Made by a program: the position numbers and the translations under genes. From assembly GCA_016185275.1 (NCBI GenBank), contig JACPNX010000040.1, forward strand, positions 1 to 64,000: 64,000 bases of DNA, in the 5' to 3' direction. Below the pieces are notes generated by a model that was not told the DNA's origin, made no database searches, and saw nothing but the letters and a program-made list of their open reading frames with translations. How positions within the stretch are numbered: position 1 is the stretch's first letter; the number at the start of each line of letters is the position of its first letter. Positions 24,655 through 33,227 of the stretch are shown one piece after another. Source of the DNA: Actinomycetota bacterium. GTDB taxonomy: Bacteria > Actinomycetota > Acidimicrobiia > Acidimicrobiales > Iamiaceae.

Positions 24655-25058
24655 GGCCGCTCAGCGACGCCGACTACCAGGCGCTCGCCCGCTTCCGCTA
24701 CGCGCTCCGCCGGTTCCTGCGCTTCTCCGAGGACGCGGCCCGCAAGTCCGGCATGACCCCTGCACAGCATCAGCTGCTCCTCGCGGTGCGGGGGTTCGAA
24801 GGTGACGGGCCGCCCTCGGTCTCCGACGTCGCCGAGGCTCTCCAGCTCCGGCCGCACTCGGCGCTCGAGCTCGTGGTGCGGGCCGAGACCCACGGCCTGC
24901 TGCGGCGCGGGGCCGACCCTCGCGACCACCGCCGCACGCTGCTGCGCCTGACCGGCGAAGGGGAGCGCCACCTCGCCGCGCTCACCGCGCAGCACCGCGC
25001 CGAGCTGCGTCGCTTCCGCGCCGAGATGGCCGAGCTGCTCCGCATCCTCGATCCGTGA
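24591..25058 (+). CDS. MarR-family transcriptional regulator
   Basis: 140-155 residues. Dimerising N-terminal helix (LSDADYQALARFRYALRRFLRFSEDAARKSG), then winged helix: MTPAQHQLLLAVRG, PSVSDVAEALQLRPHSALELVVRAETHGLLRRG and the wing DPRDHRRTLLRLTGEGERHL. GTG 24591 overlaps the channel stop; GTG 24636 lies in the second copy of a 27-bp duplication and is an alternative. Probably represses its own operon through the palindrome at 23307-23325. Confidence 0.9.
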   Translation: MTASGGRRDAERRGGVTASAGRPLSDADYQALARFRYALRRFLRFSEDAARKSGMTPAQHQLLLAVRGFEGDGPPSVSDVAEALQLRPHSALELVVRAETHGLLRRGADPRDHRRTLLRLTGEGERHLAALTAQHRAELRRFRAEMAELLRILDP

Positions 25059-25186
25059 GGATGCGGGGCCCGACGGCCCTTCGGCGGGGAGCGGCATGCC
25101 CCTGGTACATCGCCACCGCAACGTGGATCAGCTCGCCTCCTCGGCCGGGTGTCGACACGTGACAGCTCTCCGGAGACGCATCACGA

Positions 25187-25900
25187 TCACGACGGATAGT
25201 CGGTGTACCAGGCCTTCCTGTTGAAGCGCATCGATCCCGCTGCGCCCTCCCACCAGGCCTCAGCCGCCGACTCGCTGCCTCCGAGCGTGATCACGACGAG
25301 GTCGATGCTCGGATCGACGAATGCGGTCTCTACGAGCGGTATGAAGAAGGCTGCGGAGGCGGCATTCGTCGAAATGACCACGTTCCGGGTGGATGGGTCG
25401 AGGTCGACGTACAGCGCCGCACCCTGCTGTCGGACCGAGATCTCGATCGGTGTCCGCCAGGCAACCGGAGAGTCAGCAGTCGCCGTCAGGGTCAGGTGTG
25501 CAAGCGTGGCGAAGCGGCGGTCGGCCGCACTGCCGGATGTGACGGCAGCACGAAGGTTCGCCCATCGCGGATACGGCCCCGAGCCGACGCCAGCGCGGCA
25601 AAGGATCCCCACCGTGACCTCGCCTTCGCCCGGTGGTGGCACGTCGCGCGTGCACGAAGCCGGTCGGCCCGTCGTCGGCGGCGTGGCGGTCGGCGGCGGC
25701 GTGACGCTCGTCGAGGTCGACGAAGTCGCCGCCGTGGTGGTTGCCACACTGGTCGAGGTGGTCGAGGTGGTCGACACCGCCGCCGTCGACTCCGTGGTGC
25801 TCCGCGCCTCGCTCGTACCCGTCCCCGCGCTGCATCCCAGAATCCCGATCAGCATCAGAAAGGTTCCACCGAGCAGCAATAGCCGTGACCGCCACCTCAT
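25187..25900 (-). CDS. Lipoprotein with GerMN-like domain
   Basis: 237 residues from ATG 25900: MRWRSRLLLLGGTFLMLIGILGCSAG is a textbook lipoprotein signal with the Cys at about 26. A Thr/Ser-rich linker follows, then a C-terminal domain (LTLTATADSPVAWRTPI ... LYVDLDPSTRNVVISTNAASAAFFIPLVETAFVDP) that resembles the GerMN (spore germination GerM) fold found in many non-sporulating actinobacterial lipoproteins. The frame remains open upstream to a TTG at 26137 with protein-like composition, so a longer product or a decayed upstream gene is possible. Function unknown. Confidence 0.7.
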   Translation of the reverse strand: MRWRSRLLLLGGTFLMLIGILGCSAGTGTSEARSTTESTAAVSTTSTTSTSVATTTAATSSTSTSVTPPPTATPPTTGRPASCTRDVPPPGEGEVTVGILCRAGVGSGPYPRWANLRAAVTSGSAADRRFATLAHLTLTATADSPVAWRTPIEISVRQQGAALYVDLDPSTRNVVISTNAASAAFFIPLVETAFVDPSIDLVVITLGGSESAAEAWWEGAAGSMRFNRKAWYTDYPS

Positions 25901-26133
25901 GGTCGCGCCAGGGTACGCCTCGGCGGCACGCCGATCCTGGTCGATAGCCGCGATCAGCGCGGCCACAGCGCTTGCGTTGGCCTGGAGCACATCAGAAAGC
26001 TTCGACGCCCGCCGGGCCGTGATCTGTTGCGTATCGGCAACCGGCGGCACGACGCTCGAGCCGGCTCGCCGCAGCTCGTCGGCCGCCTTCTGCTGGTTCG
26101 CGCAATCGGTCGCTCCAACCTGGAGGGCTTGGG

Positions 26134-26247
26134 TCAAGCGGCCTCGTCGTCGAGCGTGTCAACCAGAGCGGTGGGGTCCAGGTCGGCACCGGGCTGTTGG
26201 CGGAACCGCTTCGCATGCCTTCGCGGCGATCTTCGGTCGCTCGTCAT
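26134..26247 (-). CDS. Possible 37-aa ORF coupled to the lipoprotein frame
   Basis: ATG 26247 to TGA 26134 encodes [20 protein letters not shown] and a tail ending DTLDDEAA. Its stop overlaps a TTG (26137) that would open the extended lipoprotein frame (TTGA). The composition (basic start, acidic end) looks protein-like but no family was recognised. It could be the remnant of a longer gene. Confidence 0.3.
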   Translation of the reverse strand: MTSDRRSPRRHAKRFRQQPGADLDPTALVDTLDDEAA

Positions 26248-26368
26248 GTCCACAGGTGCGCGGCCGGACCGGCAGCGGACGGTCGGCGAGCCCACCGAGT
26301 CCCTCGGCGGGGAACTGGCCACGCCACTTCGCGATGTTCGACGACATGAACCAACCTGGAGGATCGAC

Positions 26369-27112
26369 ATGAGCGAAGTCGACCGATTGTTCGCCGAACT
26401 CCGCCGATTGGAGCCGCCCGTGCCACCGGCCTGGCGAGAGGCACCCGACCGCGCGCGGGCTCGCGCCGCCGCTGCCGGCCCGTGTGGGATGAACGCCGCC
26501 GAGAGCGCAGTTCGTTCCCCGGTCACGCCGCGGGAAGGGCGAGCGCAGCCGGCTCGGCTCCTCGCCGCCGCCGCCCTCGTGGTGGCCGTTGCCGTCGTTG
26601 CTGCGGTGGCGCTCGGGCAGCGTCAGACCGGCAGGCTGCGCACCGTCGGCGCGGGCTCGGTCATCTCGACGAGCATCGACTCGACCACCACGGCCAAGAC
26701 CGAGCCAGGCGCCGTGGCTCGGGGTCCGCAGGCGCCCAAGGACGAACCCGCAGGCTCGATGCCCGATCCCCGTGCGCCGCTCGTGCCACAGGGTCTCGTG
26801 CCCGGTGCGGACGTCGACCCAGAGTTGGGCAAGTTCGTGCGGGCGACGAGCGCATACGGGCTCACCATCGGCGACGTGTACGTCTACGTCGTTGCCGGAA
26901 GCGCTCCCAGTGACGACACGCTCGGCCTGCAGATCGTGCAGAGGATGAAGACATCTGGTGGCGGGGCCGCCTCGACCTTCGCCACGTACCGGTTGGCGGG
27001 ACACGGCGCGCTCACCATCGACAGCGGCTCGAACGATCAGCTCGACGGCATCGCCTCCGACGGGACCCGCTGGCAGTTCGACCCGACGTCCGGAACGGTT
27101 CGGGATCGGTAG
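26369..27112 (+). CDS. Single-pass membrane protein of unknown function
   Basis: 247 residues. A cytoplasmic N-terminus (MSEVDRLFAELRRLEPPVPPAWREAP) resembles the amino ends of small anti-sigma-like proteins, then one membrane helix (LLAAAALVVAVAVVAAVALG) and an exported domain with LGKFVRATSAYGLTIGDVYVYVV, typical of no family I can name. Start ATG 26369 follows GGAGG by 6 nt. No sigma factor is adjacent, so an anti-sigma role is speculation. Confidence 0.65.
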   Translation: MSEVDRLFAELRRLEPPVPPAWREAPDRARARAAAAGPCGMNAAESAVRSPVTPREGRAQPARLLAAAALVVAVAVVAAVALGQRQTGRLRTVGAGSVISTSIDSTTTAKTEPGAVARGPQAPKDEPAGSMPDPRAPLVPQGLVPGADVDPELGKFVRATSAYGLTIGDVYVYVVAGSAPSDDTLGLQIVQRMKTSGGGAASTFATYRLAGHGALTIDSGSNDQLDGIASDGTRWQFDPTSGTVRDR

Positions 27113-27228
27113 ACCCCAGCCCCGGGACGGCCAGTTCCAACGGTCACTGCACGGTGGCGGCAACGTAGAGGCTGGCGGCCGGCCCCGGAGCACCAGGGGC
27201 GATCGTTCATGAGATGGCCGGCGCAGCC

Positions 27229-28218
27229 CTACGACTCGCGGACGACCTCCGAAGGCGCCTTGTCGGGCCGCAGACCCCGCCACGCCGGCTGGCGCAGGCT
27301 GCCCTCGCGCGTCCACTCGCCGAAGCGCACCTCGCCGACGAGCACGGGCTCGACCCAGTGCACACCCTTGGCCGGCACCTTGGCGCCACCGGCCGCGAAC
27401 GGCGGTGCTGGGCGCTCCAGCGGCCGCAGCCGGCCTTCGAGGTCGTCCAGCGCGGCCTCGGTGAAGCCGGTCCCGACGCGGCCCGCGTACCGCAGCCGAC
27501 CGGCCTCGTCGTGGACGCCGAGCACCAGCGACCCGATGCCCCCACCGCGCCGACCCTCACCCTCGGCCCAGCCGCACACGACGACCTCCTGGGTTCGCAG
27601 GAGCTTGACCTTGACCCATGCCGGCGAACGCCGACCCGGTGTGTACGGCGCGTCGAGCCGCTTGGCCACGACGCCCTCGAGCCCCAGCCGGCGGGCCGCG
27701 TCGAGGGCGGCCGCGCCGTCGCCCTCGAACACCGGCGGGACGCCCCACGCCCCGCCCGCGATGCCGAGGTCCTCCAGCCGGGCGCGGCGCTGCTCGTAGG
27801 GCAGGCCGCACAGGTCCTGGCCGTCCAGATGCAGCAGGTCGAACACGAGGTACTGCACCGGGACCGCGCGGAGCAGGCGGGCGTCGGGGGCGGCCACGTT
27901 CATCCGCTGCTGGATCTGCTCGAACGACGGGCGCCCGGCGGCGTCGAGCGCGACGACCTCGCCGTCGACCACGGCTCGGCGACCCGCCAGCGCCGGTGGC
28001 ACCGGGGCCAGCTCCGGGTACGTCGCGGTCACGTCCCGCCCGCGCCGGGAGCGGGCCAGCACCGCCCCGGGACCTTCCCCGGCGCGCACCGCAGCCACAA
28101 CGCGCACGCCGTCCCACTTCATCTCGAAGGCCCAGCGGTGCTCGTCGCCGGCTGACGGCAGGGTGCCTGCGGTGGCCAGCATCGGTGCGATCGGTTCGGG
28201 CCGCTCGGCGCCGGTCAC
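27229..28218 (-). CDS. ATP-dependent DNA ligase (LigD-ligase-domain / LigC type)
   Basis: About 329 residues. Nucleotidyltransferase motif I FEMKWDGVR contains the adenylated Lys; motif III VVDGEVVALD, LVFDLLHLDG, motif IV LEGVVAKRLDAPYTPGRRSPAWVKVK and a C-terminal OB fold (LVLGVHDEAGRLRYAGRVGTGF) follow. This is the stand-alone ligase of bacterial NHEJ or backup repair; no Ku or primase domain is in the window. GTG 28218 is preferred (CATGAT 6 nt upstream) over GTG/ATG-like 28248, which adds ten residues. Divergent from an SOS-box helicase, 81 bp apart. Confidence 0.9.
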   Translation of the reverse strand: MTGAERPEPIAPMLATAGTLPSAGDEHRWAFEMKWDGVRVVAAVRAGEGPGAVLARSRRGRDVTATYPELAPVPPALAGRRAVVDGEVVALDAAGRPSFEQIQQRMNVAAPDARLLRAVPVQYLVFDLLHLDGQDLCGLPYEQRRARLEDLGIAGGAWGVPPVFEGDGAAALDAARRLGLEGVVAKRLDAPYTPGRRSPAWVKVKLLRTQEVVVCGWAEGEGRRGGGIGSLVLGVHDEAGRLRYAGRVGTGFTEAALDDLEGRLRPLERPAPPFAAGGAKVPAKGVHWVEPVLVGEVRFGEWTREGSLRQPAWRGLRPDKAPSEVVRES

Positions 28219-28286
28219 CGGCCGATCATGCCGCTTGCCCCCGCCCAACCGGCGAGTCGGTCCGGCTGAGACGCCCGTTCAGCCGC

Positions 28287-28292
28287 TAGCGT
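28287..28292 (+). promoter_or_regulatory. Leaderless -10 box of the helicase gene
   Basis: TAGCGT, 7 nt before GTG 28300. Confidence 0.55.
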
Positions 28293-28306
28293 CGAACGCG
28301 TGTTCC
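28293..28306 (+). promoter_or_regulatory. LexA (SOS) box overlapping the helicase start codon
   Basis: CGAACGCGTGTTCC matches the consensus CGAACRNRYGTTYC at every position. It spans the presumed transcription start and the GTG at 28300, so LexA binding would block both. Confidence 0.8.
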
Positions 28307-30372
28307 CGATCATCGACCGCCTTCACGACGAGCAGCGGGCGGCCGCCACGTTCACCGGTGCGCCCCTGCGGATCGTCGCCGGCGCGGGCACCGGCAAGAC
28401 CACCACGCTGACATCGCGCGTCGCGTGGCTCGTCTCCGAGGGCACGCCGGCAGAGCGGATCCTGCTCTTGACGTTCACCCGGCGGGCGGCGCGCGACATG
28501 GTGGCCCGCACCCGCAACCTCCTCGCCGAAGCGGGAACGGGCCGCCTGGGGATGGCCACCAGTGCCGCACGGGCCCAAGTCGTCGGAGGCACGTTCCACT
28601 CGATCGCGCACCGGACGCTGCGCCGGCACGCCACCGCGCTCGGCCTGCCCGAGGGCTTCTCCGTCCTCGACGCGTCGGATGCCGCCGACGTGGTGGACCT
28701 CGTGCGCCAGGAGCAGGGCGCGGCCACCGGCGGTCAGCGGTTCCCGCGCAAGGCCACGCTGCTCGATCTGTACTCGCGATCGGTCAACACCCAGCGGCCG
28801 CTCTCGGACGTGATCGACGAGGTGGCCCCATGGTGCGCGGATCGCGTGGAGGCGATCGCCGCCATCTGCAAGGGCTACGTCGCCCGCAAGCGCGCCCTCG
28901 GCCTGCTCGACTTCGACGACCTGCTCCTCTACTGGCGGGCCGCTGCCACCGACGACCGCCTCGGCCGCACGCTGGCCGGCGAGGTCGACCACGTCTGCGT
29001 CGACGAGTACCAGGACGTCAACGCCCTCCAGGTCGACGTGCTGCGCGCCCTGCGGCGCGACGACGACCGCCTCACCGTCGTGGGCGACGACGCGCAGGCG
29101 GTGTACGGCTTCCGGGGGGCGAGCCCCCGGCACCTGCTCGACGCGCCCGACGTCTTCCCGCGGATGGTGACGATCGTCCTCGGCGCCAACCACCGCTCCA
29201 CCCAACCGATCCTCGATGTCGCCAACGCCGTCGGCGCCGACGCACCCGAGGGCTTCACCGCCCGGCTGCGCGCGGTCGGCGGCGTCGAAGGGGACCCGGC
29301 AGGGGGCGGGCCGCGTCCCCGGTTGGTGCGCTGCGCCGACGAGGACGCGCAGGTCGACGCCGTGTGCGAGCAGATCCTGGCCGCCCGCGAGGAAGGTGTG
29401 GCGCTGCGCCGCCAGGCGGTGCTCGTGCGGGCGGGCCACCGCAGCGAGCTGCTGGAGATCGAGCTGTCGCGCCGGCGCATCCCGTACGTGAAGTACGGCG
29501 GCCTGCGCTACCTCGAAGCCGCGCACGTCAAGGACCTCGTGTGCGTGTTCCGGCTGGCCGACAACCCGCGGGACGAGCTCGCGTGGTTCCGCATCCTCCA
29601 GCTGCTGGAAGGCGTCGGGCCGGTCCATGCCCACCGGGCCACCGCCGCGTTGGGCCTCGAAACACCGGGGTGCGACGCCGAGGTGCTGCTGCGCTGGCCG
29701 CTGGCCGAGGACGTCCTGCCGGCCGCAGCCCGTGATCCGGCCCGCGCCTTCGTCGCCGTGCTGCGCCGCGAGCCGGGCGAGTCCGTCGGGGCGCACGCCG
29801 AGCGCCTGCGCGCCGCACTCGCCCCCCTGGTGGAGCGCGCCTACGAACACGGCGCGGCCCGGGTCGCAGATCTCGACGCGCTGGTCGCAGCCGCAAGCGA
29901 CACCACGCGCCTGAGCGACGTCGCCGCCGACCTCACGCTCGAGCCACCGGCCAGCACCGGTGAGCTGGCCGGCCCGCCGCTGATCGACGAGGACTGGTTG
30001 GTGCTGTCCACGGTGCACTCGGCCAAGGGTCTCGAGTGGGACGTCGTGCACGTGCTCGGCGCCACCGACGGCAGCTTCCCGGCCGACATGGCGCTGACCA
30101 CCCGGGACGGCCTGGAGGAGGAGCGTCGGCTGTTCTACGTAGCGGTGACGCGGCCGCGGCGGGCGCTGCACGTCTACGTGCCCTTGCGCTACCACCACCG
30201 GCCCCACGCGCGCGACGACGCCCACTCGTTCGCCCAGCCGTCACGCTTCCTGTCCGCCGGGGTCGTCGCCTGCTTCGCCGAGGACCGCTTCGGCCGGGAC
30301 GAGGCCCTGCCCACCACGGTGGTCGATGCCGGCGTCCGGGTGGACCTGGCGCTCGACGCCCTCTGGGCCTGA
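28300..30372 (+). CDS. UvrD/PcrA-like superfamily 1 DNA helicase
   Basis: 690 residues. Motif I AGAGTGKTTTL, motif Ia LTFTRRAARDM, motif II VCVDEYQDVN, motif III GDDAQAVYGFRGA, motif V STVHSAKGLEWDVVHVLG and motif VI YVAVTRPRRALHV are all intact, so it should be an active 3'-5' helicase for repair or NHEJ. Start GTG 28300 with a -10 box 7 nt upstream and a LexA operator across the start, implying SOS control. The divergent neighbour is a DNA ligase. It is somewhat shorter than PcrA/UvrD1 and lacks their C-terminal Tudor-like tail. Confidence 0.93.
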   Translation: MFPIIDRLHDEQRAAATFTGAPLRIVAGAGTGKTTTLTSRVAWLVSEGTPAERILLLTFTRRAARDMVARTRNLLAEAGTGRLGMATSAARAQVVGGTFHSIAHRTLRRHATALGLPEGFSVLDASDAADVVDLVRQEQGAATGGQRFPRKATLLDLYSRSVNTQRPLSDVIDEVAPWCADRVEAIAAICKGYVARKRALGLLDFDDLLLYWRAAATDDRLGRTLAGEVDHVCVDEYQDVNALQVDVLRALRRDDDRLTVVGDDAQAVYGFRGASPRHLLDAPDVFPRMVTIVLGANHRSTQPILDVANAVGADAPEGFTARLRAVGGVEGDPAGGGPRPRLVRCADEDAQVDAVCEQILAAREEGVALRRQAVLVRAGHRSELLEIELSRRRIPYVKYGGLRYLEAAHVKDLVCVFRLADNPRDELAWFRILQLLEGVGPVHAHRATAALGLETPGCDAEVLLRWPLAEDVLPAAARDPARAFVAVLRREPGESVGAHAERLRAALAPLVERAYEHGAARVADLDALVAAASDTTRLSDVAADLTLEPPASTGELAGPPLIDEDWLVLSTVHSAKGLEWDVVHVLGATDGSFPADMALTTRDGLEEERRLFYVAVTRPRRALHVYVPLRYHHRPHARDDAHSFAQPSRFLSAGVVACFAEDRFGRDEALPTTVVDAGVRVDLALDALWA

Positions 30373-30409
30373 TGGGATCGCCCGCACCTGGGCGAGCGTC
30401 GCCATCAGG
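30368..30409 (+). terminator. Terminator-like hairpin after the helicase
   Basis: CCTGATGG pairs with CCATCAGG, with an inner CGCCC/GGGCG stem. The structure overlaps the helicase stop codon. Confidence 0.5.
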
Positions 30410-30458
30410 AACGGTGTAGCGCGAGGTCCGAGGCCCGGCGCCGGCACGCCGCGCGGCC

Positions 30459-30491
30459 AGCGGCGGCCAGCGGCGGCCAGCGGCGGCCAGC
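30459..30491. repeat. 10-bp tandem repeat
   Basis: Three to four agcggcggcc units in the convergent intergenic space between the helicase and the OmpA-domain gene. Confidence 0.8.
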
Positions 30492-30510
30492 GCCCGACAG
30501 GGCGACGGCG

Positions 30511-31077
30511 CTAGCGCGCCCTGCGAAACGTGATGGTGACCCGGCGGTTGCGCGCTCGTCCGTCGGGATTGTCACTGCCGTCGGGATTCGCGTTGGGCGC
30601 GACCGGATCGGCCTCGCCCCGGCCCGAGACGTTGAACGTCACGCCCGGAAGCTGCCCCGCCAGCGCGTCGCGCACCGAGGTGGCCCGGCGCAACGAGAGG
30701 TCCGCGTTGTAGGCGACGGTGCCCACGGAATCGGTGTAGCCGACGATGGCGACCGGTCCCTTCGCCAGGGCTTTGATCTGGCGCGCCACCTCGCTGAGGC
30801 GGGTGTTCGCCGCCGGCGACAGATCCGCTCGGTCGAACGCGAACAGCACGTCCGCGGCCAGGGTGACGGCGACCTGCTCGGGTCGCTGCTCGGTCAGGAT
30901 GTCGCCCGATATCGACCCGACCCGGCGCACGATCTCGACCGTGCGCCGCGTGATCCCGACCACCCGCCGGCCGTTCGGCGAAGCATCCCGGGCCGCGATG
31001 GGTGCCGACATCGACGCGACCGAGCCCACGAGCACCAGCGCGACCGCTACGAGGACGGAACTTCGGGGCCGGATCAT
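30511..31077 (-). CDS. Exported OmpA-C-like domain protein
   Basis: 188 residues. Signal peptide (MIRPRSSVLVAVALVLVGSVA), then a peptidoglycan-binding OmpA/MotB domain: VLFAFDRADLSPAANTRLSEV, VGYTDSVGTVAYNADLSLRRATSV, SGRGEADPVAPN and the closing GRARNRRVTITF. It probably binds peptidoglycan at the cell surface. ATG 31077 overlaps the stop of the upstream lipoprotein gene (ATGA), making it the last gene of the sigma/kinase/lipoprotein/OmpA unit. Confidence 0.87.
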   Translation of the reverse strand: MIRPRSSVLVAVALVLVGSVASMSAPIAARDASPNGRRVVGITRRTVEIVRRVGSISGDILTEQRPEQVAVTLAADVLFAFDRADLSPAANTRLSEVARQIKALAKGPVAIVGYTDSVGTVAYNADLSLRRATSVRDALAGQLPGVTFNVSGRGEADPVAPNANPDGSDNPDGRARNRRVTITFRRAR

Positions 31078-31757
31078 CGGATCGTGAGCCCGATGACGGG
31101 AGGGAACCCGGGCAAGGTCAGATCGACGGTCGAAACCGAGCTCGGAGGCGCCGTGATGTCGGCGTACATCGAGACCGAAGCGCCTTGCTTGATCTCGAGG
31201 CTCTGCAGGCGCCCCGTGCACAGGCACAGACCGTCGGTGCTGAACAAGCTCAGGTACTTCTTGTCGGCCGGCCGGTCCAACAGCGCAATCCCCCCGACGT
31301 CATACGTGGCCTCGGCACGAGTCGTGTCGCTGAACAGCGAGGACGGCGAGAAGGGGACGTCTCCCTCGTTGGTGATGGCGAAACGGACCTCGACCGTGGA
31401 TCCCGACAGCCGCTTCAGCGAAAGGACGTCGAGGCGTAGCGGGATCAGCGTCTTGTCGATGGGTGACGCCTGTTGCCTTCCCGTCGCGGTCGCAATCGGC
31501 GTCACATCCGCTGCCGGCGGCCCGGTCACGCCGGGCCCGGTCGCGCCCGACGATCCGGCTCCCGAGCTCCCTGACGTTCCACCGGCGCCGGATGCCCGGC
31601 TGGAGGGCGAGGTGGCCGGCACGGAGCTCTTGGTGCGAGCTTGCTTCTCGGGACTGGTCGAGCAGCCCACCGCGACGAGGACGACGCCGACGAGGACGAC
31701 GGCGAGGCGACCACGAACGGGTCGGCTGGTACGGGTGGACGTGGCAATGGGGGTCAC
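31074..31757 (-). CDS. Lipoprotein of the sigma-kinase operon
   Basis: 227 residues from GTG 31757, which follows AGGAGG by 6 nt. Basic N-region, hydrophobic core and lipobox LVAVGC, a Ser/Gly/Thr-rich linker, then a beta-rich domain (IPLRLDVLSLKRLSGSTVEVRFAITNEGDVPF ...) resembling DUF4352/immunoglobulin-like extracytoplasmic domains. Two close Cys residues (LCLCTG) are present late in the domain. Function unknown; it is coupled to the OmpA-domain gene and may act with it in the envelope. Confidence 0.75.
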   Translation of the reverse strand: MTPIATSTRTSRPVRGRLAVVLVGVVLVAVGCSTSPEKQARTKSSVPATSPSSRASGAGGTSGSSGAGSSGATGPGVTGPPAADVTPIATATGRQQASPIDKTLIPLRLDVLSLKRLSGSTVEVRFAITNEGDVPFSPSSLFSDTTRAEATYDVGGIALLDRPADKKYLSLFSTDGLCLCTGRLQSLEIKQGASVSMYADITAPPSSVSTVDLTLPGFPPVIGLTIR

Positions 31758-31817
31758 GGGCTTCCTCCTGGTTCGACCCTTCTGTCGCGCGCCGGCGCCG
31801 GTTGGTTGCATCTGGGC

Positions 31818-33227
31818 TCAAGATCCTCGGGTGACCGTGACGGGCAGCTCGGCGACCGCCACCTTGCCGTCGGTCGTCTGGCCGAGGAGGCGGACCCTCG
31901 TCACGCCTTCCGACGTGGGCTCGACCACGAGGGTCGGCTCGTTGGCGTACGCGCCACCATCGGCAGCCAGCCACTCCCATCGCTGCACGGCCCGGGTCGT
32001 GGCGGTGTAGGAGGCAGAGCGACCCACCGGCACCGAGGCCGGCCCGGTCACGGAGATGAGGGCCGATCCCAGCTCGACGGTGGCCCGGTCACGTCCACCG
32101 GCGAGGTGCTCGATGCGCGTCCGGCCGAACGGTGCCGGCTCAGCCGCAGAGCGGCCCAGCCGCCAGCCCGAGGCAACGGCGCCCGTCACGAGGGCCAGGG
32201 CGAGCGCGGCCACCGCGACCATCCTGCGAGGCCGCGCCGGTCGCCGCCCCGCCACCGGGGCCGGCTCGGGCGGCCCGGGCGGCCCGGCCGGCTCAGCCGG
32301 CTCAGCCGCCGCAGCCGGCTCGGTCGCCGCGGCCGGCGCGGCCGGCTCGGCCCGCGGATCCGAAGGCCGCGTCCCGCCGGCGGGGACGAGGCCGGGTTCT
32401 CCCGCAGCAGGTGCGGCGCTCAGCGCGTCGATCCAGTCCTCGGCGGTGCGGTGGCGCTCGGCGGGATCCGGCGCGAGGCCTCGCTCCAACTCGCGCACTA
32501 CGGCCTCGGGCCAGCCGATCGACCGCACGTCGTCCCTCCACCGGCCATCCCGATCAGGCGGTCGCCCCAGCGCGATCCACACGAGCAGGGCGCTCGCCGA
32601 CCAGATGTCGGCGCGGGCGTCGACCCAGCCCCCCACGCCCTGCTCGGGCGGCGTGAAGCCCGCCGTCCCGGCGCCCACGGTGAGCCCGGACCGGGCCGCC
32701 AGGTCCTTGGAGAGCCCGAGGTCCGACAGCATCAGGCGCTCGCCGGGCGCCAGGAGACGGGTGGCCGGCTCGACCGTCCGGGGGCCGCGGATCAGGAGGT
32801 TTCCGGGGGCGACATCGCGGTGGACCACCTGTTCGGCATGCAGAGCACCGAGCGCCGCGGCGACCTGGCGGGCGACGCCGAGCACGTCGTCGAGGCTGGG
32901 CCGGACGCCACCGAGCGCTCGCCGCCGGTTCGACAGATCCCCGCCGCCGGCGAGTTCGAGCACGAGGAACGGCTGGCCCGCGTCGGTCTCGCCGAGGTCG
33001 AAGACGGTGACCACGTGGCGGCTGTCGAGGCGCCGGATGAGCTGGCCTTCGCTGATGAACCGCTCGCGCAGATCGGGGTCGAAGCTGTGGTTCTCGGCGA
33101 GGACCTTGACGGCCACGTCGGCGTCGAGCCGGTCGTCCCGGGCCCGGTACACGGTGGCGAAGGCGCCGGTGCCGATCACCTCGGCGACCTCGTAGCGACC
33201 GAGGCGCCGGGGCAACGACGGGCTCAC
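31818..33227 (-). CDS. Transmembrane Ser/Thr protein kinase
   Basis: 469 residues. N-terminal kinase domain: Gly-loop IGTGAFATVYRA, VAVKVLAE, HRDVAPGN catalytic loop, SDLGLS in place of DFG, and GTAGFTPPEQ. The Lys usual in HRDxK is Ala, and DFG is DLG, so activity may be altered. An Ala/Glu/Pro-rich linker, one membrane helix (VAVAALALALVTGAVASGW) and a ~115-residue extracytoplasmic beta domain (ELGSALISVTGPASVPVGRSASYT) follow. GTG 33227 overlaps the stop of the sigma factor gene, an informative pairing: kinase and sigma factor are made together. Confidence 0.9.
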   Translation of the reverse strand: MSPSLPRRLGRYEVAEVIGTGAFATVYRARDDRLDADVAVKVLAENHSFDPDLRERFISEGQLIRRLDSRHVVTVFDLGETDAGQPFLVLELAGGGDLSNRRRALGGVRPSLDDVLGVARQVAAALGALHAEQVVHRDVAPGNLLIRGPRTVEPATRLLAPGERLMLSDLGLSKDLAARSGLTVGAGTAGFTPPEQGVGGWVDARADIWSASALLVWIALGRPPDRDGRWRDDVRSIGWPEAVVRELERGLAPDPAERHRTAEDWIDALSAAPAAGEPGLVPAGGTRPSDPRAEPAAPAAATEPAAAAEPAEPAGPPGPPEPAPVAGRRPARPRRMVAVAALALALVTGAVASGWRLGRSAAEPAPFGRTRIEHLAGGRDRATVELGSALISVTGPASVPVGRSASYTATTRAVQRWEWLAADGGAYANEPTLVVEPTSEGVTRVRLLGQTTDGKVAVAELPVTVTRGS

